Part shown: positions 17,502 to 25,967 of the stretch, piece by piece
Layout of the letters: each line of letters opens with the position of its first letter
Numbering within the stretch: position 1 is the first letter of the stretch
Assembly: GCA_947446865.1 (NCBI GenBank)
Contig: CANFHX010000015.1
Coordinates: 1-62,456 of the forward strand
DNA: 62,456 bases
Direction: 5' to 3'
Source of the DNA: Flavobacteriaceae bacterium
GTDB taxonomy: Bacteria; Bacteroidota; Bacteroidia; Flavobacteriales; Flavobacteriaceae
Made by a program: the position numbers and the translations under genes
The notes under the pieces: generated by a model
What the model was told of the DNA's origin: nothing
Database searches by the model: none
Seen by the model: only the letters and a program-made list of their open reading frames with translations

Positions 17502-17792
17502 ATGAAAAAAATATTTATCCTATTATTATTATTTGTTGTAACTATATCTTGTAATAGTGGCGATGATTATATAGGTAATTGGTATAATAAATACGATAAT
17601 AAATGTATTATTACAAAAGCAGGAAATAAAGGTTATATGATTAATGACGAAAGACATGGGTTCTTTTTAATTTTTGATGACGGCTATTTTTACCTTTCAG
17701 AAGAAGATAGAAAAAATAATAAGCCAGCATTAATTGTTAAAGATAAAAACCATATGTTAGATGGTAAAGGTAATTTGTTTACAAAAAAATAA
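17502..17792 (+). CDS. Small lipoprotein of unknown function
   Basis: 96 residues from ATG (a TTG two codons earlier is in frame but unlikely). MKKIFILLLLFVVTISCNSG is a lipoprotein signal with Cys17 of TISC. The mature part starts YIGNWYNKYDNKCIITKAG, like the first strands of small lipocalin/WG-type barrels, and ends KDKNHMLDGKGNLFTKK. It overlaps no gene and is followed 16 bp later by the TPR gene in the same direction. Base composition is more AT-rich than that of the neighbouring housekeeping genes. The function is unknown. Confidence 0.7.
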   Translation: MKKIFILLLLFVVTISCNSGDDYIGNWYNKYDNKCIITKAGNKGYMINDERHGFFLIFDDGYFYLSEEDRKNNKPALIVKDKNHMLDGKGNLFTKK

Positions 17793-17808
17793 TTTCATTA
17801 AACAAGTC

Positions 17809-18564
17809 ATGATAAAAAAGATATCTCTAATCCTTATAATTACACTTCTGGTTATATTTTTAATTGGAAAAGTTTATGTTTATAATGTAATAAAACAAGG
17901 TGATAAATTCTATAAGAATGAAAATTATGAAAAAGCATTAATAGAATATAACAAGGGAGATGTTTTTTTATTAAATGATGAAATTAAAAATAAGCAAATT
18001 TTAACAAAAAAAAGTATAATGTTAAAAAATGTTTTAGAAAAAGCTAGCCAGTACCTAAAACAAGGTAACTATCAAAAATCTATTTCTTTTTTCACTATGG
18101 CAATAAATGTTTATGAAAATAATGAATCTTATTTTTATCGTGGATTATCTTATTTTAAATTAAATGATTTTAAAAATTCAATAAAAAATTTTAACAAATT
18201 AAATTACATTGATAAAGAAACTGATACAATTGTTTTATTTGGCGCGTCAGATTTAATTTTAAAAGATTTGATATATAGAGCACTTGCTAAATACAACCTT
18301 GAGGATTACCGAGGTGCAATTTCAGATTTAACAAAAGTAATAAAAATTAGCGAAACAGAAAGTCCTTTGAATTATGAAGATAATGATAATAACAGTAATA
18401 AAAAAAATCCATTAATAATTAAGGCATATCTAGAATTAGGAAATTCATATTTAAAATTATCTAAAATTGATGAAGCTTGTTTAAGTTGGAGTAAAGCTGG
18501 TGAATTAGGTGATTATAAATCATATGAATTGATTAAAAAATATTGCAATATCGATAAACAATAA
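17809..18564 (+). CDS. Membrane-anchored TPR protein
   Basis: 251 residues from the ATG that begins MIKKISLILIITLLVIFLIG; 16 open codons upstream are ignored because the hydrophobic segment then comes at the N-terminus. One transmembrane helix (about 5-22) is followed by tetratricopeptide repeats: AYQYLKQGNYQKSI-type helices, YFYRGLSYFKLNDFKNSIKN, YRALAKYNLEDYRGAISDLT and AYLELGNSYLKLSKIDEACL. It is probably a periplasmic or outer-face scaffold for other proteins. It follows a small lipoprotein gene, likely in one transcript. Strong AT bias. Confidence 0.8.
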   Translation: MIKKISLILIITLLVIFLIGKVYVYNVIKQGDKFYKNENYEKALIEYNKGDVFLLNDEIKNKQILTKKSIMLKNVLEKASQYLKQGNYQKSISFFTMAINVYENNESYFYRGLSYFKLNDFKNSIKNFNKLNYIDKETDTIVLFGASDLILKDLIYRALAKYNLEDYRGAISDLTKVIKISETESPLNYEDNDNNSNKKNPLIIKAYLELGNSYLKLSKIDEACLSWSKAGELGDYKSYELIKKYCNIDKQ

Positions 18565-18823
18565 CTAATACACTTATTCACGAAGATTTCTACAGTCACA
18601 TGATACTCGATGGTCTACTTACCTTGCAGACAAAAAATAAAACTCACTATTTATTTTAATCTTTTTTAACTCTGTAGGAGTTAAAATAATTTCCAATTCT
18701 ATCAAAGTTCAGTCAATCTGGCTATGCCTTTTGTAAAATTATATTTTCAAAAGAAAAATTTTCTCATTTCTACTAAAGAAACCAATAATTCCCGAACTTT
18801 GCCATTCCTTAATAAAATTTACA

Positions 18824-19222
18824 ATGACACTTCACATAGAAACTCCTGCCCTATTATTCTCAGCAACTTCCTTGATATTATTGGCTTATACCAATCGGTT
18901 TTTAACCATAGCACAAATTGTACGCGGATTGAAAAAAAATTACGATGAAGTGCAAACCAAAAGCATCTTACTTGAAATTGCAAACCTCAACTTGAGATTG
19001 ACTTTAATTCGCTACATGCAACTGTTTGGAGTATTGTGCCTGTTTCTTTCGGTATTTGCAATGTTGGTTTTGTTTCTAGAATGGCAAATGGTAGGCATCT
19101 ATATTTTTGGCGCAAGCCTACTTTGTTTACTCATCTCCTTAGGAATATCCTTTTGGGAAATAAGCATTTCAGTAAACGCCTTAAGAGTTCATTTAAGTGA
19201 TTTAATGGAAGAAGAAAAATAA
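18824..19222 (+). CDS. DUF2721 family membrane protein
   Basis: 132 residues. ETPALLFSATSLILLAYTNRF is the family's first helix and loop, followed by a charged helix (IVRGLKKNYDEVQTKSILLEI) and two more membrane helices (YMQLFGVLCLFLSVFAMLVL and MVGIYIFGASLLCLLISLGI). It ends LSDLMEEEK in the cytoplasm. The role of this family is unknown. The 18565-18823 gap before it holds only weak inverted repeats. Confidence 0.8.
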   Translation: MTLHIETPALLFSATSLILLAYTNRFLTIAQIVRGLKKNYDEVQTKSILLEIANLNLRLTLIRYMQLFGVLCLFLSVFAMLVLFLEWQMVGIYIFGASLLCLLISLGISFWEISISVNALRVHLSDLMEEEK

Positions 19223-19231
19223 ATTGGCTAT

Positions 19232-19259
19232 CCTGCAAGGTTTCCAAAACCTTGTAGGT
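19232..19259. terminator. Hairpin between convergent DUF2721 and purM genes
   Basis: CCTGCAAGGTTT and AAACCTTGTAGG form a 12-bp stem with one mismatch and a 4-nt loop. There is no T-run directly after it. It resembles the CTGTCAAAGTT hairpin at 22441 in design and may be a dispersed repeat that can act as a bidirectional terminator. Confidence 0.5.
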
Positions 19260-19289
19260 ATTGAATTTTAAGTTAATACAAGTTAAAAC

Positions 19290-20468
19290 CTAATACTCAA
19301 AAGTACCATATTCACTAACAATGGTAAGTTTTTTTACTTCGCTTGCTTCTACTCTACCCACAATTTGAGCAGCAACACCAAACGATTGAGAGATTGCAAT
19401 AATATCGGCAGCAATGGCTTCTGGAACGTATAATTCCATACGGTGACCACAATTAAAAACTTGGTACATTTCTTTCCAATCGGTTTTAGATTGCTCTTGT
19501 ATCAACTGAAACAAGGGCGGCACTGGAAATAAATTATCTTTAATTACATGAACGGCATCTACAAAATGTAAAACTTTAGTTTGCGCACCACCAGAGCAAT
19601 GCACCATTCCGTGAATTTCGGTTGGAGTATATTTATTTAAAATAGATTTTATTATTGGAGCATAGGTTCTAGTTGGAGATAAAACCAACTTTCCGGCATC
19701 AATTGGGGAATTAGTAACAGCATCGGTAAGTTGCACCCCACCAGAATACACTAAATCTTTAGGAACCGAACTATCGTAACTCTCAGGAAACTTATCGGCC
19801 AAATAATGTGCAAAAACATCGTGACGTGCAGAGGTTAATCCGTTACTGCCCATCCCTCCGTTATATCCTTTTTCGTAATTGGCTTGACCAAAAGAAGCCA
19901 AACCTACAATAACATCCCCTGCTTTAATGTTGCCATTATTAACCACATCACTGCGTTTCATTCTAGCAGTAACAGTAGAATCTACAATAATGGTCCGCAC
20001 TAAATCACCTACATCGGCAGTTTCCCCACCTGTAGAATGAATGGTTACACCAAAAGTTTTCAATTCGGCAATAAGTTCTTCAGTACCATTAATAATTGCT
20101 GATAAAACCTCAGCAGGAATTAAGTTTTTATTTCTTCCAATTGTGGACGAAAGCAAAATATCATTAGTCGCACCAACACATAACAAATCGTCAATATTCA
20201 TAATCAACGCATCTTGAGCAATGCCTTTCCATACCGAAATATCGCCCGTTTCTTTCCAATACATATACGCCAAAGACGATTTAGTACCAGCACCATCGGC
20301 ATGCATGATAATACAATAATCTTCGTCGTGGGTTAAATAATCGGGAACAATTTTACAGAAGGCTTTAGGAAACAAGCCCTTGTCAATATTCTTAATGGCA
20401 TTGTGCACATCTTCTTTAGATGCAGAAACTCCGCGCAAGGCGTAACGTTGGCTGTTATCAGAACTCAT
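19290..20468 (-). CDS. purM: Phosphoribosylformylglycinamidine cyclo-ligase
   Basis: AIR synthetase of purine synthesis: closes the imidazole ring of FGAM with ATP. The 392 residues show the PurM-type marks HADGAGTKSS near residue 55, IAQDALIMNIDDLLCVGA, STGGETADVGDLVRT, and the ATP-binding SARHDVF/GMVHCSGGAQTK segments. This is the longer, Bacteroidota branch of PurM, so its sequence differs from the proteobacterial enzyme, but order and motifs agree. It is a single gene; its upstream region is an AT-rich repeat zone. Confidence 0.9.
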   Translation of the reverse strand: MSSDNSQRYALRGVSASKEDVHNAIKNIDKGLFPKAFCKIVPDYLTHDEDYCIIMHADGAGTKSSLAYMYWKETGDISVWKGIAQDALIMNIDDLLCVGATNDILLSSTIGRNKNLIPAEVLSAIINGTEELIAELKTFGVTIHSTGGETADVGDLVRTIIVDSTVTARMKRSDVVNNGNIKAGDVIVGLASFGQANYEKGYNGGMGSNGLTSARHDVFAHYLADKFPESYDSSVPKDLVYSGGVQLTDAVTNSPIDAGKLVLSPTRTYAPIIKSILNKYTPTEIHGMVHCSGGAQTKVLHFVDAVHVIKDNLFPVPPLFQLIQEQSKTDWKEMYQVFNCGHRMELYVPEAIAADIIAISQSFGVAAQIVGRVEASEVKKLTIVSEYGTFEY

Positions 20469-20555
20469 TGTGTAGTTGTTGTGTTGTGGCGCAAATATAG
20501 TAATTTGAATTACGAATTACGAATTATCAATTAGGTATTACAATCCAAATACAAA

Positions 20556-20706
20556 AAAATTTGACACGAATTTCACTAATTTACACAAATTATAATATGT
20601 TAAAAACAAATTACACGAATTTTATCTGCCTTTAGTAGATTAATTCTTCAGGCATTTGTAATTAGTGAAAATAAAACATTAGTGAAAATTCGTGAAATTT
20701 GTGTTG
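20556..20706. repeat. Intergenic CACGAATTTCAC / GTGAAATTCGTG repeat element
   Basis: The gap between purM and the OmpA pair is filled with interleaved copies of ACACGAATTTCACTAATTT and its reverse form (TTAGTGAAAATTCGTGAAAT then TTGTGTT). It therefore folds back on itself imperfectly. A related stretch (GTGTAAATTCGTGAAATTCG) occurs at 53699-53718. Confidence 0.6.
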
Positions 20707-20713
20707 AAAAAAA

Positions 20714-21493
20714 TCAATTATCCACTATCATTATCTCCACTCTTCTATTATCGTCTTCTTCTTGCGAATTTTTTTCTGGAATAGGATGAATCGGTCTAGA
20801 AACACCATAACCTTTAAAGGCTAAGCGCTTTCTATCTATTTTATTTTGAATCAAAAAATTATAAATAAATCTTGCTCTAGCGGTTGAAACAGCATCGTAT
20901 TGACTAGGGAGTTTACAACAAATATGTCCCTGGACTTCAATTTTTAACTTAGGATTATCATTCATCAAACACAACAAATCGTATAAAACAGGTTGCGATT
21001 TAGGAACAATTTTAGCCGAATTATTGAAAAAATAGAAGTTTGGCAAACGAATTAAATCCCCAATTTTAGAACCTTTAAACTTATCTTTTAATTTTTGTTC
21101 GGAAGTAACTTCCACTGGAATTTCTTTCTTTTCTTGGAAAATTATAGTCACTCTCCTATTTTCTCCTTGCACAGAAGATTGCTCAAAATCTTCTCCGAAA
21201 CCACGAATTTCAATTTCTTTTTTGACTTCAATTTTACTTTGCTTTAAAAAATTATAAACGGTATAAACTCTTTTCAAAGCCAAAGTATCGTTGTATTCGT
21301 TGCTCCCTTTCCAATCGCAAAAACCATAAAGTTTAGTTACTTGATAATCTTTACCTTCGGCAATCCAAGAATTAATCTTCTTGTATGCTTCCTCATTCAA
21401 ATCGTATTTATCAAAATCGAAATACACGTCTAATTTTGCTTGAGCAAAAGAAAACATAGAAAACAATAGAACAAATACGGAATATTTTTTCAT
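20714..21493 (-). CDS. Secreted protein with two OmpA-like domains (copy 2 of a tandem pair)
   Basis: 259 residues: signal peptide (MKKYSVFVLLFSMFSFAQA), then two OmpA-type domains in series. The first (about 20-110) has FDFDKYDLNEEA, LYGFCDWKGS and ENRRVTIIF; the second (about 145-258) has YFFNNSAKIV, VQGHICCKLPSQYDA, GYGVSRPI and DNRRVEIMIV. The Cys-Cys after GHI is shared with the neighbour. There is no lipobox and no barrel, so it should be a soluble periplasmic murein-binding protein or a partner of one. It starts 1 bp after the stop of its paralogue. Confidence 0.85.
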   Translation of the reverse strand: MKKYSVFVLLFSMFSFAQAKLDVYFDFDKYDLNEEAYKKINSWIAEGKDYQVTKLYGFCDWKGSNEYNDTLALKRVYTVYNFLKQSKIEVKKEIEIRGFGEDFEQSSVQGENRRVTIIFQEKKEIPVEVTSEQKLKDKFKGSKIGDLIRLPNFYFFNNSAKIVPKSQPVLYDLLCLMNDNPKLKIEVQGHICCKLPSQYDAVSTARARFIYNFLIQNKIDRKRLAFKGYGVSRPIHPIPEKNSQEEDDNRRVEIMIVDN

Positions 21494-21494
21494 T

Positions 21495-22370
21495 TTACTT
21501 ATCTAATATCATGATTTCTACTCTACGGTTTCGAGCCGCTTCGAATTCGCTTTTTTCGGGAATGGCAAATTTAGGTTTCGAAACTCCAAAACCTTTCGTT
21601 TGAATTCTTCGTTCGGCAATTCCTTCAGAAACTAAGATTCTTTTCACTTGTTTAGCCCTTTCTGTTGAAAGATTTCGCGCATCTTTATCTACACAACAAA
21701 TGTGACCTTGAATTTCAATTCTTAATTTAGGATAGGTATTCAAAACAAAAATCAATTCGTCAATAGCCCTTTTGGAAGTTGGCATTATTGCAAAAGTATT
21801 GACATAAAAATTAATATCATTCAACCGAATCAAAGTCCCTTTTTGCGAAAGTTTAATCTTGGTTTCCAAAGTGGCATTTTCTGGAAAATTCATTGCTTCT
21901 TCCTCAATCGGAACTAGTTCTGGTTCAACGGCAACTTTGGGCTGCACTACCTCTTGAGTTATTCCTAAAATCTCATTTTCTCTAGTAAAATCCTTTGGTA
22001 GTATATAAAAAATAGTTGCTTTTCTGTTTTTAGATTTGTCATTTAATTGCTTAAAATTTTCTCCAAAACTTATAGTTTTAAAATCTTCCCGAATTTTGAT
22101 TTTATCTTTAATCTGACTAAAAATAAAAGCCACCCTTTTTTTTGCAAGAGTATCATTAAAACCAGTGCTTCCGTCTTCATCGGTAAAACCATGAATAGCA
22201 ATAATTTTAACTTCTTTATGGGCTAAAATCCAATTTTGAAGTTTTTGATTTTCCGTTTTTGTAAATGTTGATTTATTACTTTCAAAAAAAACAGAAAATT
22301 GTTCTTGTGCCTTTGCATATTGAAAGGAAATAAAAAGAAGCGTAATTATTATAAATTTGTTCATATTCAT
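21495..22370 (-). CDS. Secreted protein with two OmpA-like domains (copy 1 of a tandem pair)
   Basis: 291 residues with the same design as the next gene: signal peptide (NKFIIITLLFISFQYAKAQ), OmpA-like domain 1 (IHGFTDEDGS, DKSKNRKATIFYI), a ~50-residue acidic/Pro linker (VVQPKVAVEPELVPIEEEA), then OmpA-like domain 2 (NFYVNTFAIMPTSKRA, QGHICCVDKDARN, GFGVSKPKFAIPEK, NRRVEIMILDK). The start may be the second Met (two codons later). The pair arose by tandem duplication of a gene that itself holds a domain duplication. Confidence 0.85.
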   Translation of the reverse strand: MNMNKFIIITLLFISFQYAKAQEQFSVFFESNKSTFTKTENQKLQNWILAHKEVKIIAIHGFTDEDGSTGFNDTLAKKRVAFIFSQIKDKIKIREDFKTISFGENFKQLNDKSKNRKATIFYILPKDFTRENEILGITQEVVQPKVAVEPELVPIEEEAMNFPENATLETKIKLSQKGTLIRLNDINFYVNTFAIMPTSKRAIDELIFVLNTYPKLRIEIQGHICCVDKDARNLSTERAKQVKRILVSEGIAERRIQTKGFGVSKPKFAIPEKSEFEAARNRRVEIMILDK

Positions 22371-22440
22371 AAAACGAAATTACGCAAAATATATTTTGAT
22401 ATGCAAAATTAATCGCAATAATAACTAATACTCTAGACTC

Positions 22441-22475
22441 AAACTCTGTCAAAGTTCAAAACTTTGACAGAGTTT
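22441..22475. repeat. Perfect 15-bp inverted repeat
   Basis: AAACTCTGTCAAAGT and ACTTTGACAGAGTTT are exact complements around a 5-nt loop. There is no clear T-run beyond the stem. It lies between the OmpA pair and the glnN terminator. Confidence 0.8.
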
Positions 22476-22501
22476 ACAACATTATCAAACTAAAAACAAA
22501 A

Positions 22502-22530
22502 AACCCGATTCAAAAATCTTGAATCGGGTT
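22502..22530 (-). terminator. Intrinsic terminator of glnN
   Basis: AACCCGATTCAA and TTGAATCGGGTT form a perfect 12-bp stem with a 5-nt loop. On the minus strand it runs into TTTTTTGTTTTTAG. Confidence 0.9.
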
Positions 22531-22564
22531 AATCTATATTCTATTATCTATGTTCTAGAAAAAA

Positions 22565-24754
22565 CTATCTAGTAAACAATAACTCTCTGTATTTGGTTAA
22601 AGTCCAAGTTTCATTATCCACTAAAAGTTCCAACTTATCGCAGTGCTCTCTAATCACTTCAAAGTAAGGTTTTACTTTGTCGCAATACGATTCAGCCATT
22701 TTTTGAGCATCCGTCAAGGCATTTGCAGCTTTACGAGCCTCAGTCATTGCTTCTACTTGCGTATTAATTCCTTCAATATGTTCTGAAATTTCTTTAATCA
22801 AAACAATTTGCTCTTTACCTATTTTTTTAAATTCATCACCAAAGATTTCTTTCAATCCGCGAACGTTTTCAATCAAGGTATTTTGGTAGCGAATTGAAGT
22901 TGGAATTACGTGGTTACGAGCAATATCGCCAAGCACTCTTCCTTCAATTTGGATTTTTTTAGTGTACTCTTCCAATTCAATTTCGTAACGAGCTTCTACC
23001 TCAACGTGGTTCATTACGTTAAGATCTTTAAACAAGTCTAATGCTTTTTGAGAAACCTTAGCCTTCAATGCTGTAGGAGTAGTTTTATGATTGCTTAACC
23101 CACGTTTTTTTGCTTCTTTTTCCCAAGCTTCGCTATAACCATCTCCTTCAAAAAGGATTTTTTTAGTTCCTTTAATGTATTCTCTCAATACATTAAAAAT
23201 AGCTTCATCTTTCTTTAAATCGTTCGTTTCAATTAAAGCATCTACTTCTTTTTTAAACTCTTTCAATTGTTTTGCAACGATTGAATTCAAAGTTGTCATC
23301 GCATTGGCACAGTTTGCAGAAGAACCTACAGCTCTAAATTCAAATTTATTTCCTGTGAAAGCAAATGGTGAGGTTCTATTTCTATCGGTATTATCCAACA
23401 TTACGTCTGGAATTTTACCCACTACATTCAATTTTAAATCGGTTTTTTCTTCTGGAGATAATTTCCCTTTAGAAACCCCTTCCAATTCCGCCAAAACCTT
23501 AGTCAATTGTTCTCCAATAAATACCGAGATAATTGCAGGAGGCGCTTCGTTAGCACCTAGTCGGTGGTCATTACTTGCGGTTGCAATGGCAGCGCGCAAT
23601 AATTCTTCATAATCATTTACCGCCTTAATGGTATTGATAAAGAAAGATAAAAACTGTAAGTTACTCATTGGTGTTTTACTTGGAGAAAGTAAATTTACTC
23701 CCGTATCGGTTGCCAAAGACCAGTTGTTATGTTTACCAGACCCATTAACCCCTTTAAAAGGTTTTTCATGGAAAAGCACTTTAAAATCATGACGTTCTCC
23801 AACTTTAGACATTACATCCATTAACAATGAATTGTGGTCTACTGCTAAATTAGTTTCTTCAAAAATTGGAGCCAACTCAAATTGGTTTGGCGCAACTTCA
23901 TTGTGACGTGTTTTTACTGGAATACCCAATAACATACATTCTTCTTCCAATTCTCTCATGTAATTCAAAGCACGTGAAGGAATTGATCCAAAATAATGGT
24001 CGTCTAATTGTTGTCCTTTTGCAGAAGTATGTCCAAGCAAAGTTCTACCCGTCATTACAATATCGGGGCGAGAATTTGCCAACGAACTATCTACTAAGAA
24101 ATATTCTTGTTCCCAACCTAAAGTGGCGGTAACTTTCTTAACATTTTTATCAAAATATTTACAAACATCGGTTGCTGCCTCATCCACAGCATTCAAAGCA
24201 CGTAAAAGAGGTGTTTTATAATCTAATGCTTCTCCCGTATAGGATATAAATACGGTAGGAATACACAAAGTAGTTCCGAAGATAAACGCAGGAGATGTAG
24301 GATCCCAAGCAGTATAACCACGTGCTTCAAAGGTATTTCTAATTCCTCCATTTGGAAAAGAAGAGGCATCTGGTTCTTGTTGTACTAACTGACCACCACC
24401 AAATTTCTCAACAGCATCCGAACCATCGTACGAAGTTTCGAAGAACGCATCGTGTTTTTCGGCAGTTGTACCTGTTAATGGTTGAAACCAGTGCGTATAA
24501 TGGGTTACGCCTTTGCTTAAAGCCCATTCTTTCATTCCCATAGCGATATAATCGGCTAATTTTCTGTCAATTTTAGTTCCGTGCTGCACGGCATCTTTTA
24601 CCCCTTTATGCGCATCCGAAGTCAAAAATTGCTTCATTGCTTTATCATTGAATACATTCGATCCAAAAAGATCCGATTTTCTACCGGCTTCTTCAAATTT
24701 TACAGGCTTTCTACCTGATGCTTCTTTTAATGCTTGAAAACGTAAAGTTGACAT
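22565..24754 (-). CDS. glnN: Glutamine synthetase type III
   Basis: Makes glutamine from glutamate, ammonia and ATP in the cytoplasm; the main ammonia-assimilating enzyme in many Bacteroidota. The 729-residue length is diagnostic of type III (types I and II are 350-470). Visible marks: WFQPLTGTTAEKHDAF, the metal/ATP region LGWEQEYFLVD, TRHNEVAPNQFELAPIFEE, the KPFKGVNGSGKHNNWS ammonia-site segment and DRNRTSPFAFTGNKFEFR. The gene is monocistronic with a strong terminator. Its upstream region carries two TACCC sites with the same spacing as those before amt, suggesting shared nitrogen control. Confidence 0.97.
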   Translation of the reverse strand: MSTLRFQALKEASGRKPVKFEEAGRKSDLFGSNVFNDKAMKQFLTSDAHKGVKDAVQHGTKIDRKLADYIAMGMKEWALSKGVTHYTHWFQPLTGTTAEKHDAFFETSYDGSDAVEKFGGGQLVQQEPDASSFPNGGIRNTFEARGYTAWDPTSPAFIFGTTLCIPTVFISYTGEALDYKTPLLRALNAVDEAATDVCKYFDKNVKKVTATLGWEQEYFLVDSSLANSRPDIVMTGRTLLGHTSAKGQQLDDHYFGSIPSRALNYMRELEEECMLLGIPVKTRHNEVAPNQFELAPIFEETNLAVDHNSLLMDVMSKVGERHDFKVLFHEKPFKGVNGSGKHNNWSLATDTGVNLLSPSKTPMSNLQFLSFFINTIKAVNDYEELLRAAIATASNDHRLGANEAPPAIISVFIGEQLTKVLAELEGVSKGKLSPEEKTDLKLNVVGKIPDVMLDNTDRNRTSPFAFTGNKFEFRAVGSSANCANAMTTLNSIVAKQLKEFKKEVDALIETNDLKKDEAIFNVLREYIKGTKKILFEGDGYSEAWEKEAKKRGLSNHKTTPTALKAKVSQKALDLFKDLNVMNHVEVEARYEIELEEYTKKIQIEGRVLGDIARNHVIPTSIRYQNTLIENVRGLKEIFGDEFKKIGKEQIVLIKEISEHIEGINTQVEAMTEARKAANALTDAQKMAESYCDKVKPYFEVIREHCDKLELLVDNETWTLTKYRELLFTR

Positions 24755-24770
24755 AAAAATTAATTTTTAA

Positions 24771-24847
24771 AATTATACCCTATTTATTTTATGCAAATAT
24801 AATAATATTTTGATTTAATTTTAATTATACCCTATTTTTTTAGGGGC
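24771..24847 (-). promoter_or_regulatory. glnN control region: repeated AATTATACCCTATTT and TACCC-GGGG site
   Basis: AATTATACCCTATTT occurs exactly at 24771-24785 and again at 24823-24837. The second is completed by TTTTAGGGGC, making a TACCC...GGGG inverted site, while the first is a half site. The half site is 22 bp before the ATG. Between them, on the minus strand, is TATATTTG (24794-24801), a perfect TAnnTTTG promoter box, so the inverted site lies around -35 to -55, where activators bind. Confidence 0.6.
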
Positions 24848-24917
24848 AAATTTATAAATTATGAATTTACAGTTATAAATTACGAATTTCCTGCAGAGAA
24901 TAAAAGAGATGAATATC

Positions 24918-24990
24918 GTAATTCCTAATTTTTAATTCCTAATTAATAAAGGTTATCTTTGTAATTCCTAATTTTTAATTCCTAATTAAT
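24918..24990 (+). repeat. Direct repeat of a 30-bp AATTCCTAATT unit
   Basis: The 30 bp starting GTAATTCCTAATTTTTAATT are identical at 24918-24947 and 24961-24990, separated by AAAGGTTATCTTT. The second copy ends 1 bp before the ATG of the TerC gene, so the repeat forms part of its leader. Confidence 0.85.
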
Positions 24991-24991
24991 T

Positions 24992-25966
24992 ATGTTTGTT
25001 TGGATATTTTTTATACTCGCTGTACTAATTTTCTTAGCCTTAGATTTAGGAGTTTTTAATAAAACCCCTCACGTTATTAGCTCAAAAGAAGCTGGAATTT
25101 GGACTGCTGTTTGGGTATCGCTTTCTTTTGCTTTTTCGGGAGTAATATATTGGCTGTACCAAAGCAACTATATTGCCAATCCCGACCAACTAAAACCAGC
25201 AGAGGCTTCGATAAAGTTTCTTACAGGTTATTTAATCGAACTATCCTTGAGTGCCGATAATATTTTTGTGATAGCCATTATTTTTACTTCCTTTAAAATT
25301 GCACAAAAATACCAACATCGTGTTTTGTTTTGGGGAATAATAGGCGCCATCATTTTTCGAGGTTTAATGATATTCTTTGGAGTAATCTTAATTCGGAAAG
25401 TAGATTGGATTACCTATGTTTTCGGAAGTTTCTTAGTTTTTACCGCCATGAAAATGTTGTTCAAAAAAGAAGACGACGATGAATTCAACCCTAAAGAATC
25501 GAAAGTTTATAAAATAATAGGAAAGGTAATCCCGATATCCCACCATCGCGATAAAGAGCATTTTATTATTAGAGAAAATAACCAAAATTATGCAACGCCA
25601 CTTTTAGTTGCACTTCTTGTAATTGAAGTAATGGATGTAGTCTTTGCCATGGACAGTGTTCCGGCAATATTAGCCATAACTTCCGATCCATTTTTAGTAT
25701 TTAGTTCGAATATTTTTGCCATATTGGGCTTGCGCTCTATGTATTTCTTTTTGGCGAACATGCTACAAAAATTCAGTTATTTAGAATACAGTTTGATTGC
25801 AATTCTAACTTTTGTAGGATTAAAAATGCTGCTAATTCACTTCTATAAATTCCCAGAATGGGTGTCTTTAAGTTTTATTGCAGTTTCTTTAATAACCGGA
25901 ATTGTGGTTTCGCTAAAGATGGCAGATACAGAAACTAACGAGAAACCTTCTCGAGATGAAGAATAA
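24992..25966 (+). CDS. TerC/Alx-family integral membrane protein
   Basis: 324 residues, about nine hydrophobic segments. The two inverted repeats of the family each carry an acidic site: ELSLSADNIFVIAI (about 84-97) and VIEVMDVVFAMDSVPAIL in the second half. A charged cytoplasmic loop (FKKEDDDEFNPKESKVYK) joins them. TerC/Alx proteins are linked to metal handling, Mn2+ export and supply of metal to exoenzymes. No yybP-ykoY-like riboswitch is visible upstream, only the 30-bp direct repeat. No ter operon partners are adjacent. Confidence 0.92.
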   Translation: MFVWIFFILAVLIFLALDLGVFNKTPHVISSKEAGIWTAVWVSLSFAFSGVIYWLYQSNYIANPDQLKPAEASIKFLTGYLIELSLSADNIFVIAIIFTSFKIAQKYQHRVLFWGIIGAIIFRGLMIFFGVILIRKVDWITYVFGSFLVFTAMKMLFKKEDDDEFNPKESKVYKIIGKVIPISHHRDKEHFIIRENNQNYATPLLVALLVIEVMDVVFAMDSVPAILAITSDPFLVFSSNIFAILGLRSMYFFLANMLQKFSYLEYSLIAILTFVGLKMLLIHFYKFPEWVSLSFIAVSLITGIVVSLKMADTETNEKPSRDEE

Positions 25967-25967
25967 A

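Noticed and set aside
23175..23612. Open frame opposite glnN
   Set aside because: It is antisense to conserved glutamine synthetase sequence and lacks any recognisable protein signature.
24992..25966. A yybP-ykoY manganese riboswitch before the TerC gene
   Set aside because: The leader holds only the 30-bp direct repeat and AT-rich sequence; none of the conserved riboswitch core was recognised.
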